DNA of 18,630 nt from an uncultured Lachnospiraceae bacterium (GTDB lineage Bacteria; Bacillota; Clostridia; Lachnospirales; Lachnospiraceae). The stretch spans positions 1 to 18,630 of the forward strand of contig CAJUAA010000051.1 in assembly GCA_910584205.1 (NCBI GenBank), read 5' to 3'. Shown piece by piece: positions 1-8,301 of the stretch. The notes beneath the pieces are model-generated. The model searched no databases. It was not told the origin of the DNA and saw only the letters and a list, made by a program, of their open reading frames with translations. Position 1 is the stretch's first letter. Every line of letters starts with the position of its first letter. Both the position numbers and the translations under genes were made by a program.

Positions 1-393
1 TCCAATATTTATGCTTCCCCCTGATATTATTATAAAATCAGTCATATTCCCATTTAGCTCACGCACCACCTCTGCGATCGTGGTCGGCGTGGCCGCATCC
101 GGTTCCCACGGCCCCGCAGCCTTCGCAGCCGTGAATTCATACAGGATATTCTCATAGATCGCGTATTCCCCGACCGCATAGGCTCTTTCCTCTGAAAATG
201 CATCACTGATGGAATCCGCCAGCCCGTTCACCGCCGTCCCTATGGCATTTACATCTTTTGCCCCGAACCTGTCTCCGGTCTGTAAATACTGTGTCGCATC
301 CAGCAGGCTCACCGTTCCGTCTTCATTTTCAATCAGGTGGTATTTCCTCTTTCCGGAAAATACCGCATTTTTATAGTCTGTTCTAAGTGCCAT
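1..393 (-). CDS. Tail appendage/baseplate protein, N-terminal part (runs off window)
   Basis: The reading frame starts at an ATG whose A is shared with the TAA stop of the preceding gene (TAATG) and stays open for 131 codons to the window edge. A GGAGG lies just upstream. The N-terminus (MALRTDYKNA) leads into a segment at about residues 70-100 (AYAVGEYAIYENILYEF, then GPWEPD). The spacing of aromatic and Gly residues there resembles the small carbohydrate-binding modules (ChtBD3/CBM5-12 like) found in phage tail appendages. Its place after the tail-tip protein fits a distal tail or receptor-binding part. The C-terminal part, where receptor specificity would lie, is not in the window, so the assignment is inference. 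Confidence 0.6.
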   Translation of the reverse strand, partial: MALRTDYKNAVFSGKRKYHLIENEDGTVSLLDATQYLQTGDRFGAKDVNAIGTAVNGLADSISDAFSEERAYAVGEYAIYENILYEFTAAKAAGPWEPDAATPTTIAEVVRELNGNMTDFIIISGGSINIG

Positions 394-803
394 TACAGCA
401 TGCCTCCTTTCAGTTCTCCGTCCAGTTCGAATTCCAGCGTCCTCTGTCCGTCAATGCTTCCTTCCAGATATCCGCGGATCATCCGGATCCCGGACTCCAG
501 ACGGTTCAGCTCCGCGGATCCGATAAACGGTCTGTTTGCTTCAAATGTCTGTTTCTCTCCGATCGGGAACGGATATGTATTCCGGCAGATCGACTCCAGA
601 TTATCCTCAAACCGGTTGATCTCATCCGCATAAAATGATATGTCCTCATACGTTTTGTCCGGCCCCATGTCCTCATACGGCACCTGGGGCCACATCTGCA
701 GCGCCATGGTTCTCAGCTCCTCCAGATTCCCTTTGATCCTGTTATAGTCGGACACGTTGAAAGCGTCTCCGGGCTTCCAGTCCGTCTTCGGCTCCCGCCA
801 CAT
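393..803 (-). CDS. Conserved prophage tail-region protein, unknown function
   Basis: A 136-aa acidic protein with no Cys, no membrane segment and no motif I recognise. It is rich in Glu, Asn, Arg and aromatic residues and probably helical (for example DEINRFEDNLESICRN). A longer frame begins at a GTG at 812, but the GGGAGGG ribosome site lies right against that GTG and 8 nt before the ATG at 803, so the ATG is preferred. It sits between the large tail-tip protein and an appendage gene, with 18 nt upstream and a 1-nt overlap downstream. A minor baseplate or appendage-attachment role is plausible but unproven. Confidence 0.65.
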   Translation of the reverse strand: MWREPKTDWKPGDAFNVSDYNRIKGNLEELRTMALQMWPQVPYEDMGPDKTYEDISFYADEINRFEDNLESICRNTYPFPIGEKQTFEANRPFIGSAELNRLESGIRMIRGYLEGSIDGQRTLEFELDGELKGGML

Positions 804-821
804 TGATTCCACCCTCCCTGT

Positions 822-3050
822 TCATTCCACTCTTTTTGCCATGATCTTACCGGAAAGCGTTCCGTTGTATTCGAGCGTATGCCGGTATACCCTGATCTTC
901 ATGTCTTCCACATACCTGTTTTCCAGCGTCATCAGATCGTTGCCGTCTATGCGGGCATCCCCGCGGTACGATATTTCATACTCTTTCCCGGTCTTCAGAT
1001 AATCTCCGATCCAGTCGGCCAGCTTCACCGCATGCTGCAGGTCAGGCACCAGCGGGTTGTCCCATACTTCCTGCACGCCTGTCGTGTGCAGCTGCCGGGT
1101 CACTTTTGCGCAGGACGGCACATACTCCCTCCCGTAGATGACCACTTCCACCTCTTCCCCGTCCTGAACCCCGGAAAGCTCCAGCGTCGCATAATAGCAG
1201 CTGCTCTCCAGAATCTCCGCACTTCGGCCGGCTGCGGGCTCCACCGCACAGGAAAGACCGTAGGACGGATTGTTCAGGTACAGCGTATAGCGGCTGTCCG
1301 CGGAGGTAATGGAGATTTTCTCTCTGGCCAGCTCCACGTCTGACACCTGGCTCCGGCTGTACAGCGTCCGCATGACCTGCAGTTCCCTTACCTTCTGCAG
1401 CTGCTTCCCGGTCGGCGTTTTTTTCAGCTCCGTCCCGTATTCCAGAACGTAGTCCGTGCTCTCCCCGAAGATGATACTGTGCAGCACCGTTCCGCTGTGC
1501 GGCTTCCCTCTGCGGATCTCCACCTCCATCCGGTCCCATTCCGGAAATTCATGGCTGACCGCAGTTGTCTTCCCTACGTCCGTAACGGTGTACGCCTCCA
1601 TCAGTTCTTCTTCATAAAAAACCGATATCCGCAGCTCCTCCGGGGGATTTTCCCCGAATTCAAATGTCAGGCCGAAATTTTTATACGCCGCCTCTGAATA
1701 AACCATAACCGACGGGTTCTGTGCAAACATCCCCTGACCGTCTGAAATCTGTCCCGATACGTAACCGGCATCCAGAACCGTTTCCGCTCCTTCCCTGGGC
1801 AGAAAACAGGCCCCGGCGTCCACTTTCGTATAATTCAGAGACGTGGACGCATACACCGTCTTTTCCCTGCCGTTCAGAATGGTCTCCGGACTGCTGTAAT
1901 ACATCCCGTCCCCCGAGCCGGCTGTCAGACTCTGGACAAACGAAGATTTCATATAGATGTTCTGGTTTCTCCCGTGGGACAGCACGCATCTGCCGGCGTT
2001 GGCGATCAGCTGCAGGGCCTCCCTGTGCATCACCACCGGCATGGGATTGCTGATCCTCACATCCCGGAGATACGGATCCAGCCATACCTGCCGGAGGTCG
2101 ATGCCCGCGTCCTCCAGAACGTCCACAGCCAGGTCATGGAGACTGATCCCTTCCGGATGGTACATCCCCCTGTAATAGGTCCCGTTCAGATCGGAGAACC
2201 GGTCGGAAGCGGAGAAGGACATCTCACTGTCATCCACTTCCCAGTCCTTCAGAAGCAGCGTCGTTCCGGGGATCCATTCGATCTCCCCGCTGTCCAGTTC
2301 CTGTCCGTACAGAACCTCGACGCTCTGTCCCGCCTGCAGAAAATTCACGGCGCTTTCCGCATTCTCGATATCAAACTTCCGGTCCCGGTTTTCGACGGTC
2401 ACGGAAAAATCCATCGTCGGCAGCTCCTCACTGACCGGGCTGATGTATTCCTGCTTTGTGGCGGACCGGATCTCATGGCCGGAAAAATAGATGCCCATTC
2501 CCATGACGATCTGATGGATGCGCAGCCTGTTTTGGCCATACCGCATCCGGAACGGAACGATCTCCAGACAGGTGGTCCCCTCAAAGACTTCATCCGTTGT
2601 AAAATGGCCGCCGCCGTTTCCGTGTACTTCCACCTCACGATGGTCGGACCGGATCACAAAATCCACGGGCCAGGCTCTGCCGAATTCGACCGTCAGCCCT
2701 TTGATGTCCTGCGGCACCTGAAACACGATCCGGACCGCGCCCAGAAGCTGCCGGGTGACGATCCCCTGATTGAGTACGGCCGCCTCCTTTTCTTCCGGAA
2801 GGAAGAACATGCCGCCGTCAACCACCGTATAACCTTCGTCGCATGCCGCGTACAGTTCATTTTCCTTTACAGCGTAATTATTCAGCGGTTTACAGAAGTC
2901 TGAATAATACTCATATGCTTCCGGGTCCGGGACCTGCGCCGACGCCTGGGCGTCCTGATTGACTACGCCGATGGAGACGCGCATATGGCACAGACGGTTG
3001 ATCCATTTCCGCTTCATGATCTCCTTGTACTGTCTGCTCGCTTCCTGCAT
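822..3050 (-). CDS. Large tail-tip / baseplate hub-type protein with duplicated beta domain
   Basis: This 742-aa protein follows the tape measure and one small tail gene, where siphoviruses encode the tail tip (distal tail and tail-associated proteins). Its sequence is beta-rich with no transmembrane segment. The N-terminus (about residues 8-40, YKEIMKRKWINRL then IGVVNQDAQ) is followed by a segment at about 76-136 that starts VVDGGMFFLPEE. A second segment at about 409-480 starts KVDAGACFLPRE, and both end in a GLTxEFG-type strand, so the domain looks duplicated. The middle (about 210-345) has the character of hub proteins (SVTVENRDRKFDIEN). No peptidase or lysozyme motif was seen. The start at 3050 has GGGGAG 9 nt upstream; an internal AAGGAG before Met12 is an alternative. 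The exact class (hub, Tal-like or adhesin) is uncertain. Confidence 0.7.
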   Translation of the reverse strand: MQEASRQYKEIMKRKWINRLCHMRVSIGVVNQDAQASAQVPDPEAYEYYSDFCKPLNNYAVKENELYAACDEGYTVVDGGMFFLPEEKEAAVLNQGIVTRQLLGAVRIVFQVPQDIKGLTVEFGRAWPVDFVIRSDHREVEVHGNGGGHFTTDEVFEGTTCLEIVPFRMRYGQNRLRIHQIVMGMGIYFSGHEIRSATKQEYISPVSEELPTMDFSVTVENRDRKFDIENAESAVNFLQAGQSVEVLYGQELDSGEIEWIPGTTLLLKDWEVDDSEMSFSASDRFSDLNGTYYRGMYHPEGISLHDLAVDVLEDAGIDLRQVWLDPYLRDVRISNPMPVVMHREALQLIANAGRCVLSHGRNQNIYMKSSFVQSLTAGSGDGMYYSSPETILNGREKTVYASTSLNYTKVDAGACFLPREGAETVLDAGYVSGQISDGQGMFAQNPSVMVYSEAAYKNFGLTFEFGENPPEELRISVFYEEELMEAYTVTDVGKTTAVSHEFPEWDRMEVEIRRGKPHSGTVLHSIIFGESTDYVLEYGTELKKTPTGKQLQKVRELQVMRTLYSRSQVSDVELAREKISITSADSRYTLYLNNPSYGLSCAVEPAAGRSAEILESSCYYATLELSGVQDGEEVEVVIYGREYVPSCAKVTRQLHTTGVQEVWDNPLVPDLQHAVKLADWIGDYLKTGKEYEISYRGDARIDGNDLMTLENRYVEDMKIRVYRHTLEYNGTLSGKIMAKRVE

Positions 3051-3053
3051 GGC

Positions 3054-3428
3054 CTACAACTCCCCACAGTCAATCAGATTTACCTTACAGTTTTTATACC
3101 ACGTCGGAAGCCCGGTATCCGGATCCTCGGCAGCGATTTCCGCGGTCCGGTTTCCCGGATACATCCGCTCCGTTTTCCACCCGCCGTTTTTCATGTCCGG
3201 AAATTTCACCGTCACCACAAATTCATCAAATTCCCGCAGGATCCGTCCCCAGGTGGCGGCATCCAGAAAGGACCAGCGCAGGTTATCCACCTTGTCCTGG
3301 TCCCTCCCCACGCGCTGGCCGATGAACTCGCCGTATGCATTTTTGCCGTCCGACACGTTGGTGGCGATCACAAGCCCCGGACCGGTGTCATAGTCCGGAT
3401 ACCTGTGGCCGTTGATAAATATCGCCAT
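3054..3428 (-). CDS. Small tail protein between tape measure and tail tip
   Basis: A 124-aa soluble protein preceded by AGGTGAG at good spacing and starting 8 nt after the tape-measure stop. It has mixed beta character with many Asp, Gly and Trp residues (MAIFINGHRYPDYDTGPGL at the start; a central FDEFVVTVKFPDMKNGGW strand pair). The position is that of a distal tail protein, but it is much shorter than the usual Dit (over 200 aa), so it may be a reduced tail-tip ring protein or an adaptor. I recognise the type from clostridial prophages but cannot assign a proven function. Confidence 0.7.
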   Translation of the reverse strand: MAIFINGHRYPDYDTGPGLVIATNVSDGKNAYGEFIGQRVGRDQDKVDNLRWSFLDAATWGRILREFDEFVVTVKFPDMKNGGWKTERMYPGNRTAEIAAEDPDTGLPTWYKNCKVNLIDCGEL

Positions 3429-3436
3429 AGTCTCAC

Positions 3437-6394
3437 CTATGCCTTTCTGAGCCGATAACCGCTCCTGCTGTCCAGCTCGTTCAGCCGGTCCCGGATATTC
3501 CTGACATCAATCCGCACGGTCAGATCCATATGCTCGATCAGCTCAATGATCCTGCGCAGCAGATCCGCCATGGCCATCAGGTGCCGTTCGTTCAGGCTGC
3601 CGTTCTGCGCGGACAAAAGGACCGCCCGGTCCACCATCTCCTGCAGCTTGTCTTCCGGAGAAACAATCTCGCCGTATCTCCGGTTGTCGCCGATCATGGC
3701 CAGCTGCGGCGTGTTGGCGCGCACATAGCCGCCCTGCGCCAGTCTGGGGATCGATATCTGCGGTACGGTCGGTATGTTCAGTCCGAACGTCTTCCCTCCG
3801 ATCTCCGGCACCCATTCGGGTACATCGAATTTCAGCTTATTCAGCGCATTGATCATGGAATTGATCCCGCGGATCACGCTGTTAGCCATCTTTTCCACGC
3901 CGCCGATTATGTTGTTGATCGCACCTTTGATCCCGCTCCAGATGCCGTTGAAAATCTCTATGGTTTTCGTTTTCACGGACGTCCAGATGTTTTCCCAGCT
4001 GGCTTTGATCTTCCCCAGAGTCGTATTGATCCCGGACATGATGTTGTTCATGATGGCGGTTACTGCTGATTTGACCGCATTCAGGACGTTCGTTATCATG
4101 GCCTTCATCCCGTTCCAGATGAATTCCGTCGTACCTGCCACGCTGGTCCAGACCGCCTGGATCACACCGGCCACCGCATTTACAGCGCCGGACGCATCTG
4201 TTTTGATCCCATCCCAGATGCCGGAAAAAATCGTTTTGATCCCTTCCCATGCCTGACTCCAGTTTCCGGTAAATACGCCCACAAGGAAATCGATCACGCC
4301 GCCCAGCACCGTCAGGATCACGCCGATCGCATCTGCCAGATAAGATGCCAGCGCAAGTACGGTATCCACCATGGCGCTGAATGTCGCAGCGACTGCAGGA
4401 GCAAGATTTGCGGCCAGCCATATGACCAGCGGCTTCAGAATAGATTCCCATAACGTATGAAGGGCATCAAATACCTTTCCGGCAAATTCCAGAAAGCGTT
4501 CGATCAAAGGCTGAAGGACGGAAGATGCAAACTCACTGAATTTCTGCGCCGCTTCCTGCAGCACCGGAAGGATGTAACCCTGAAATGCCTGCAGCGCTGC
4601 GTCTGTAATCTCCGTAAAGCCTGTTTTCAGCGATTCATAAAACGGGTGTATGTGTTCGTCATACAGCGCCAGGCAGCCGTCAACGGTATCAGATACCACA
4701 GTTACCACGGTGCCTGTTACTTCCTGAACGACGGAAAGCAGTCCTTCCAGCGCCGCCTTAAAACCTTCCTTATTCTCAATAAACTGCGCCGTTATAAGAT
4801 TCAGTATATCGGTTCCAAATTTCCCGCCCAGTTCCGTCAGTCCCGTAAAGGCTTCCAGAAAGATGGCCATAAGATCTGCGGTGATCTGTTTCGCCGCGCC
4901 TCCCCGGAAAACAGAAAACACTTCTGCAAAGGCTGCCGCAAAGTTTCCCGCAATCTCCGACATTCCAGACCCGATGTCAAACATGGACACCAGATACTCT
5001 TTAATCCGCGGAGCGTTCTGTTCCAGGCACAGGTCCAGGCCGCCCAGCAGGTTGTCTGCAACGGTGGTCCCGATGCCGGCCATGGAGCCTGCAACCTTCC
5101 CAAGATTGTAGACAAAGATATCCGCAAAACGGTTTGCAGCCGCCGTGACCTCCGGGGATGTGAAGATGTCCTTCAGGCTCGTCCGGATCCCGGCCACATG
5201 GTTCTGAATGCTGTCAAAGACCGACGTATCGCCGAAGCCGTCCCAGAAGCCCTGCTTCACCAGTCCGGCCAGCTCCCGGAACCGCTCGATCAGCTTCCGG
5301 AATCTGCCGTCCATCTCATCCACGGCGGAAGTGTCTACGGATCCCATGTCAAAGGTGTCCGCGCTGTACCCTCCGGCTCCGCTTCCCGCGCCTCCGGATG
5401 CTTCCGGCTGCTTTATGACGTTCAGCTCGTCGATGCCCGTCGTTACGCCCTTCAGTTCCTTCGCCGCCTTCTTTGCGGCGCTTCCGGTTCCTCCGACCGC
5501 AGCGCCTGCGGCGTCCGCAGCGTCCGCCACCTCCGCCATTCCGGCAGAAGCCGCGGCAGTTCCGCCGCCTGATTTTTTACCGGTCACCATCTCCGTGAAC
5601 GCCTTAAACGCATTGGCCAGACTCATAAGCTTCCCTATGATCGTATTGATGACCTTGATGACCGGCGTCAGCACGTTGATCAGTCCCTGCCCGATCGTCG
5701 CCTTCAGGCTGTCAAACTGCAGCTTCAGGACGCGGACCTGATTGGCCCACCCGTCGCCGGTCCGGATGAAGTCTCCGGACGCCAGCGTCAGCTGATCCTG
5801 TACGAACCGGTACCGCAGGGCAACCTTCTCCATCTCGCTCATGGCGCTCGTGGTCTTCCCGTATCCGTTGGCCAGAGCGTAGGCATCCAGCGCGCTCTGC
5901 GTCATGACGATGCCCAGATCCTTCAGCGTCTCCGTCTCTCCGGAAAATACAGACTTCAGCTTTGTATAGGCCTCATCCTGGCTGATGTTGTAGAACGACG
6001 CCACGTCCCCCGCCAGCCCGGTAAGGGTCGTGGACATCTCGTACGCCGCTTTTTCCGAAAACCCGAAGGCTTTGGCCATGGCCCCGAAGGTTCCGGTAAA
6101 TTTCTTTGCCATGGTCTCAGAAAGTCCGAAACTTTCAATGGCATTCTTCGCGAAGCTGTCGACCTGGGCGGACATCTTCGGGAAAGTGACGTCCACCACG
6201 TTCTGCACTTCCTGCAGGTCGGATCCCAGCTGTACGCAGCTGGAGCCGAAATCAATCAGCTTTTTCACGGAAAAGGCAGCTGCCAGAGCAAGGCCGGCTT
6301 TTTTCGCAGTGCCCATGATGTTGTTTAACTGCCGCCGGAACCCGCTCTGGTTCAGTTCCAGATCCAGATCAATCCGGCCCGCGCTGCTTCCCAT
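3437..6394 (-). CDS. Tail tape measure protein
   Basis: At 985 aa this is the longest gene in the window. It has the typical order: a helical N-terminus, a conserved block around residues 50-240 (FSVKKLIDFGSS, TLTGLAGDVASF, GETETLKDLGIV), and a Gly/Ala-rich low-complexity spacer at about 270-350. Long amphipathic and hydrophobic helices follow, then Trp/Ile repeats of the GIWDGIK / GIWSGIK kind in the last third. It ends in a region with RLAQGGYVRANTPQLAMIGD, common near the C-terminus of Firmicutes tape measures. The protein sets tail length and passes with DNA through the tail. GGAGGAAACAGTT precedes the ATG. No lytic transglycosylase or peptidase motif was seen. It lies directly after the chaperone genes, as expected. 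Confidence 0.95.
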   Translation of the reverse strand: MGSSAGRIDLDLELNQSGFRRQLNNIMGTAKKAGLALAAAFSVKKLIDFGSSCVQLGSDLQEVQNVVDVTFPKMSAQVDSFAKNAIESFGLSETMAKKFTGTFGAMAKAFGFSEKAAYEMSTTLTGLAGDVASFYNISQDEAYTKLKSVFSGETETLKDLGIVMTQSALDAYALANGYGKTTSAMSEMEKVALRYRFVQDQLTLASGDFIRTGDGWANQVRVLKLQFDSLKATIGQGLINVLTPVIKVINTIIGKLMSLANAFKAFTEMVTGKKSGGGTAAASAGMAEVADAADAAGAAVGGTGSAAKKAAKELKGVTTGIDELNVIKQPEASGGAGSGAGGYSADTFDMGSVDTSAVDEMDGRFRKLIERFRELAGLVKQGFWDGFGDTSVFDSIQNHVAGIRTSLKDIFTSPEVTAAANRFADIFVYNLGKVAGSMAGIGTTVADNLLGGLDLCLEQNAPRIKEYLVSMFDIGSGMSEIAGNFAAAFAEVFSVFRGGAAKQITADLMAIFLEAFTGLTELGGKFGTDILNLITAQFIENKEGFKAALEGLLSVVQEVTGTVVTVVSDTVDGCLALYDEHIHPFYESLKTGFTEITDAALQAFQGYILPVLQEAAQKFSEFASSVLQPLIERFLEFAGKVFDALHTLWESILKPLVIWLAANLAPAVAATFSAMVDTVLALASYLADAIGVILTVLGGVIDFLVGVFTGNWSQAWEGIKTIFSGIWDGIKTDASGAVNAVAGVIQAVWTSVAGTTEFIWNGMKAMITNVLNAVKSAVTAIMNNIMSGINTTLGKIKASWENIWTSVKTKTIEIFNGIWSGIKGAINNIIGGVEKMANSVIRGINSMINALNKLKFDVPEWVPEIGGKTFGLNIPTVPQISIPRLAQGGYVRANTPQLAMIGDNRRYGEIVSPEDKLQEMVDRAVLLSAQNGSLNERHLMAMADLLRRIIELIEHMDLTVRIDVRNIRDRLNELDSRSGYRLRKA

Positions 6395-6406
6395 AACTGT
6401 TTCCTC

Positions 6407-6730
6407 CTATCCGCACATGGCCGCCAGCATCCGCTCCAGATCCGCCATCCCGCTCTGAAATTCCTTCCAGGACATCTTCTTCGCCCGGCCCGCCTCCCGC
6501 TCTTTCCACTCCCTGTGGATCCGCATCTGCTCCGGATTGAAGTGTTTCAGTATCTCCGGATCCGTCTCCGCACGTATGGCCACCACCCGTCCCAGAGCCG
6601 TGTCCGGCGCCAGTCCTGCGATCAGGGAGCGGAATTCGTCCCATGATACGCTCTTAAATTCCGCAGTCTGCATCCGGATCCCGTACTGTGACAGAAAACT
6701 GGATACCAGAAGGTCCCAGTCTTCAAACAT
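6407..6730 (-). CDS. Tail assembly chaperone, second frame (Gp15-like)
   Basis: A 107-aa frame containing YGIRM, SWDEFRSLIAGLAPDTALGRVVAIRAE and a basic helix ending before the stop. This resembles the short Gp15-type proteins coded between the tail tube and tape measure in Firmicutes phages. By position it corresponds to the T part of the lambda G/GT chaperone pair that loads tube subunits onto the tape measure. The ATG at 6730 has no Shine-Dalgarno, and the frame is open for 16 codons upstream (back to about 6778), overlapping the end of the first chaperone gene. It may therefore be made mainly as a frameshift fusion; if so, the annotated ATG is not the real start. Family call fairly sure, start unsure. 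Confidence 0.75.
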   Translation of the reverse strand: MFEDWDLLVSSFLSQYGIRMQTAEFKSVSWDEFRSLIAGLAPDTALGRVVAIRAETDPEILKHFNPEQMRIHREWKEREAGRAKKMSWKEFQSGMADLERMLAAMCG

Positions 6731-6743
6731 GTCATAGTACGGG

Positions 6744-6769
6744 TCACTGCTCTCCCGGCGTTTCCTCCT
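6744..6769 (-). other. Candidate programmed frameshift region in tail chaperone genes
   Basis: The first chaperone frame ends at TGA (6746-6744). The second frame is offset so that a -2 (or +1) shift joins them. On the coding strand an SD-like AGGAGG (6769-6764) is followed 8 nt later by GGAGAG (6755-6750). A tRNA on GAG (6752-6750) could slip back two bases onto another GAG (6754-6752) and continue as SSDPYYDMFEDWD. Internal SD elements about 10 nt upstream are known to stimulate backward slippage in dnaX. The slip mechanism is inference from sequence only; a +1 shift is the alternative. Confidence 0.35.
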
Positions 6770-7043
6770 CTCCGGTGATCAGGGTTATCGCAGACTGTAC
6801 CACGGTTACAAAATCCCTGAAACTGAGCTTCAGCTCATCAAGCGTCTGTTTTGAAGCCTCCGGGAACATCAGGTCGTAGGCGTCCGTGATCTCCTGTGTC
6901 CCCGGATCCTCCTCCGACATCAGCCCCATGACTTTCAGCATGGTCGGCGCGTCCGCATTTACCTCGATCTGCTTTCCCCTGATAATCAGACACGGATTTT
7001 CTTCAAAACTGAGCTTCTCCGTGATATCCACTTTCTTTGCCAT
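6744..7043 (-). CDS. Tail assembly chaperone, first frame (G-like)
   Basis: A 99-aa acidic protein (MAKKVDITEKLSFEEN at the start, helix-rich middle, Glu-rich end) encoded right after the tail tube gene and before the tape measure. This is the usual place of the lambda gpG-type chaperone that keeps the tape measure soluble and recruits tube protein. GAGGGGGT lies 7 nt before the ATG, and only 3 nt separate it from the tube gene's TAG. Its last codons overlap the upstream extension of the second chaperone frame. Function is assigned from position and general character rather than from a diagnostic motif. Confidence 0.75.
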   Translation of the reverse strand: MAKKVDITEKLSFEENPCLIIRGKQIEVNADAPTMLKVMGLMSEEDPGTQEITDAYDLMFPEASKQTLDELKLSFRDFVTVVQSAITLITGEEETPGEQ

Positions 7044-7046
7044 CTC

Positions 7047-7508
7047 CTATACCCCCTCTATCGCTTCTTCCGGAGCCGGCGTAAAGTCCGGCTTTCCGTA
7101 ACAGGTTACTTCAAATTCCAGGGCGTCAATGGCCGTGGAATCGCCTCCGCCCGGCGTCGTCACGTTGACCACCACGTCACAGGCAAGCTTCGCTCCGCTG
7201 ACCATGGTCCACTCAAACTTTGTCATGAAGTCCTGTCCGAACTTCCAGGCAAGCCCCGCAATGTAATCGTTTCCGGGATCCCCCACCGACCGCTTGCCCT
7301 TAAATGAAAAGCTCAGCTTCTTACCGGTCATGGCCGATTTTGCCCATCCGACCGCATCCATGGCGTACCATTCTTCCGTCGTTCCGTCGATGGTTGGCGC
7401 AAAATTCTCCAGATCCTTCGGCATCACCATCTGCTGCTCCGTACTGTTCAGTCCGCCGGTACCAAACTTAAACTGGTTGTTGTGTACCGGAAATACTTTT
7501 CCCTTCAA
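7047..7508 (-). CDS. Major tail tube protein
   Basis: A 153-aa protein of beta character with the segments VFPVHNNQFKFGTGG, DGTTEEWYAMDAVGWAKS, GDPGNDYIAGLAWKFGQD and a Ser/Thr/Gly-rich strand pair near the C-terminus (VTTPGGGDSTAIDALEFEV). These match my recollection of the tube protein of clostridial siphoviruses. It polymerises into the tail tube around the tape measure. The start is a TTG that overlaps the previous gene's TGA (TTGA), preceded by GAGGAAGAGAA. The next in-frame ATG lies more than 20 codons inside the conserved N-terminus, so TTG is preferred. Only one tube-like gene and no sheath is present, which favours a non-contractile tail. Confidence 0.88.
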   Translation of the reverse strand: MKGKVFPVHNNQFKFGTGGLNSTEQQMVMPKDLENFAPTIDGTTEEWYAMDAVGWAKSAMTGKKLSFSFKGKRSVGDPGNDYIAGLAWKFGQDFMTKFEWTMVSGAKLACDVVVNVTTPGGGDSTAIDALEFEVTCYGKPDFTPAPEEAIEGV

Positions 7509-7921
7509 TTCTCTTCCTCCTCTCTCTGATATACAAAATCCACCCAGATCACATATTCGAAAACGCCGGACTCGTCCGTGCCCACGTCTACGGGCTCCGG
7601 CACCTGCAGGAGCAGGCAGCGGATCTCCGTGTCTCCCACGGTCAGGCTGTTTTCCTGCAGAAGCCTTCGGTACAGCCTCTGCGCCACCTCCTCAGACTCC
7701 GACACGTCCCGGTTCCAGTGCACCAGAAGAGAGATCCGCTTCACCCCGTAACTGGTACAGGAAAGCCCGCCCAGTGCAACCTGAGCGGGCCCGTCTGCCT
7801 TCCGGTGATAGATCCCGATGGATTTCTGTTTTTTGCCGTCCAGCTTCCCGATGTAGACGTGGGCGTCTTCCGCGATTCCGAGTGCTGAGATATACTGCCG
7901 GATATCCTTTAATGTCAGCAT
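7505..7921 (-). CDS. Tail terminator / minor capsid protein
   Basis: A 138-aa protein between the tail-completion gene and the tail tube gene, the usual place of the tail terminator that caps the tube and joins it to the head. The sequence has helix-strand character (LTLKDIRQYISALGIAEDAHVYIGKLDGKK, later IRCLLLQVPEPVDVGTDESGV and FEYVIWVDFVYQ), similar to the phage minor capsid/tail terminator family seen in Firmicutes. A longer frame starts at 8011, but GGGAGGCGG stands just before the ATG at 7921, whose A is also the last base of the preceding stop (TGATG), so this start is chosen. It ends overlapping the TTG start of the tube gene. Confidence 0.78.
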   Translation of the reverse strand: MLTLKDIRQYISALGIAEDAHVYIGKLDGKKQKSIGIYHRKADGPAQVALGGLSCTSYGVKRISLLVHWNRDVSESEEVAQRLYRRLLQENSLTVGDTEIRCLLLQVPEPVDVGTDESGVFEYVIWVDFVYQREEEEN

Positions 7922-8301
7922 CAGACGTCCGCCTCCCTTCTGTAGAATTCTTTGAATGCCTCTGCGGCGAAGCCGTCTCTGCGGCCTCCGGGCTCCCAGT
8001 CTTCCAGCCATTTTCCTTTCGCGTATGGATTCTCATGGGTCTGAAAATGGTATTCCGGATGATAGTACAGCCTGCGGACATAGGGCGTTGCCGTAACCAT
8101 TCTCACGATCCCTTTGTCCGACCGGCTGAAATCCAGAAACGTGCTTTCGTTCTGCATGTTTCCGGTATCCCTTGGCATGACCTGAGCCTGCTCCACATCT
8201 GTATGGACCTCTTCTGCCGTTTTCTCCAACGCTGCGACTGCCGCATCCGTCAGTTCCCGTATTCGGGGCAGATTCAGATGGATCCTTGACCTTACCTGCA
8301 T
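7921..8301 (-). CDS. Minor capsid / tail-completion protein
   Basis: A 126-aa protein whose N-terminal helix region (LNLPRIRELTDAAVAALEKTAEEVHTDV) is followed by VMPRDTGNMQNESTF and YVRRLYYHPEYHFQTH. The PRDTG-x-mQ pattern and the YxRxxYYHPEYHF stretch are typical of the small minor capsid proteins (HK97 gp10-like, SPP1 gp16.1-like) between the head-closure and tail-terminator genes. Its ATG directly follows the previous stop (TGAATG), so translation is probably coupled. It likely helps join head and tail. Confidence 0.78.
   Translation of the reverse strand: MQVRSRIHLNLPRIRELTDAAVAALEKTAEEVHTDVEQAQVMPRDTGNMQNESTFLDFSRSDKGIVRMVTATPYVRRLYYHPEYHFQTHENPYAKGKWLEDWEPGGRRDGFAAEAFKEFYRREADV

Noticed and set aside
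3054..3428. Calling the 124-aa gene a full distal tail protein (Dit)
   Set aside because: It is far too short for a typical Dit and no diagnostic motif is visible.
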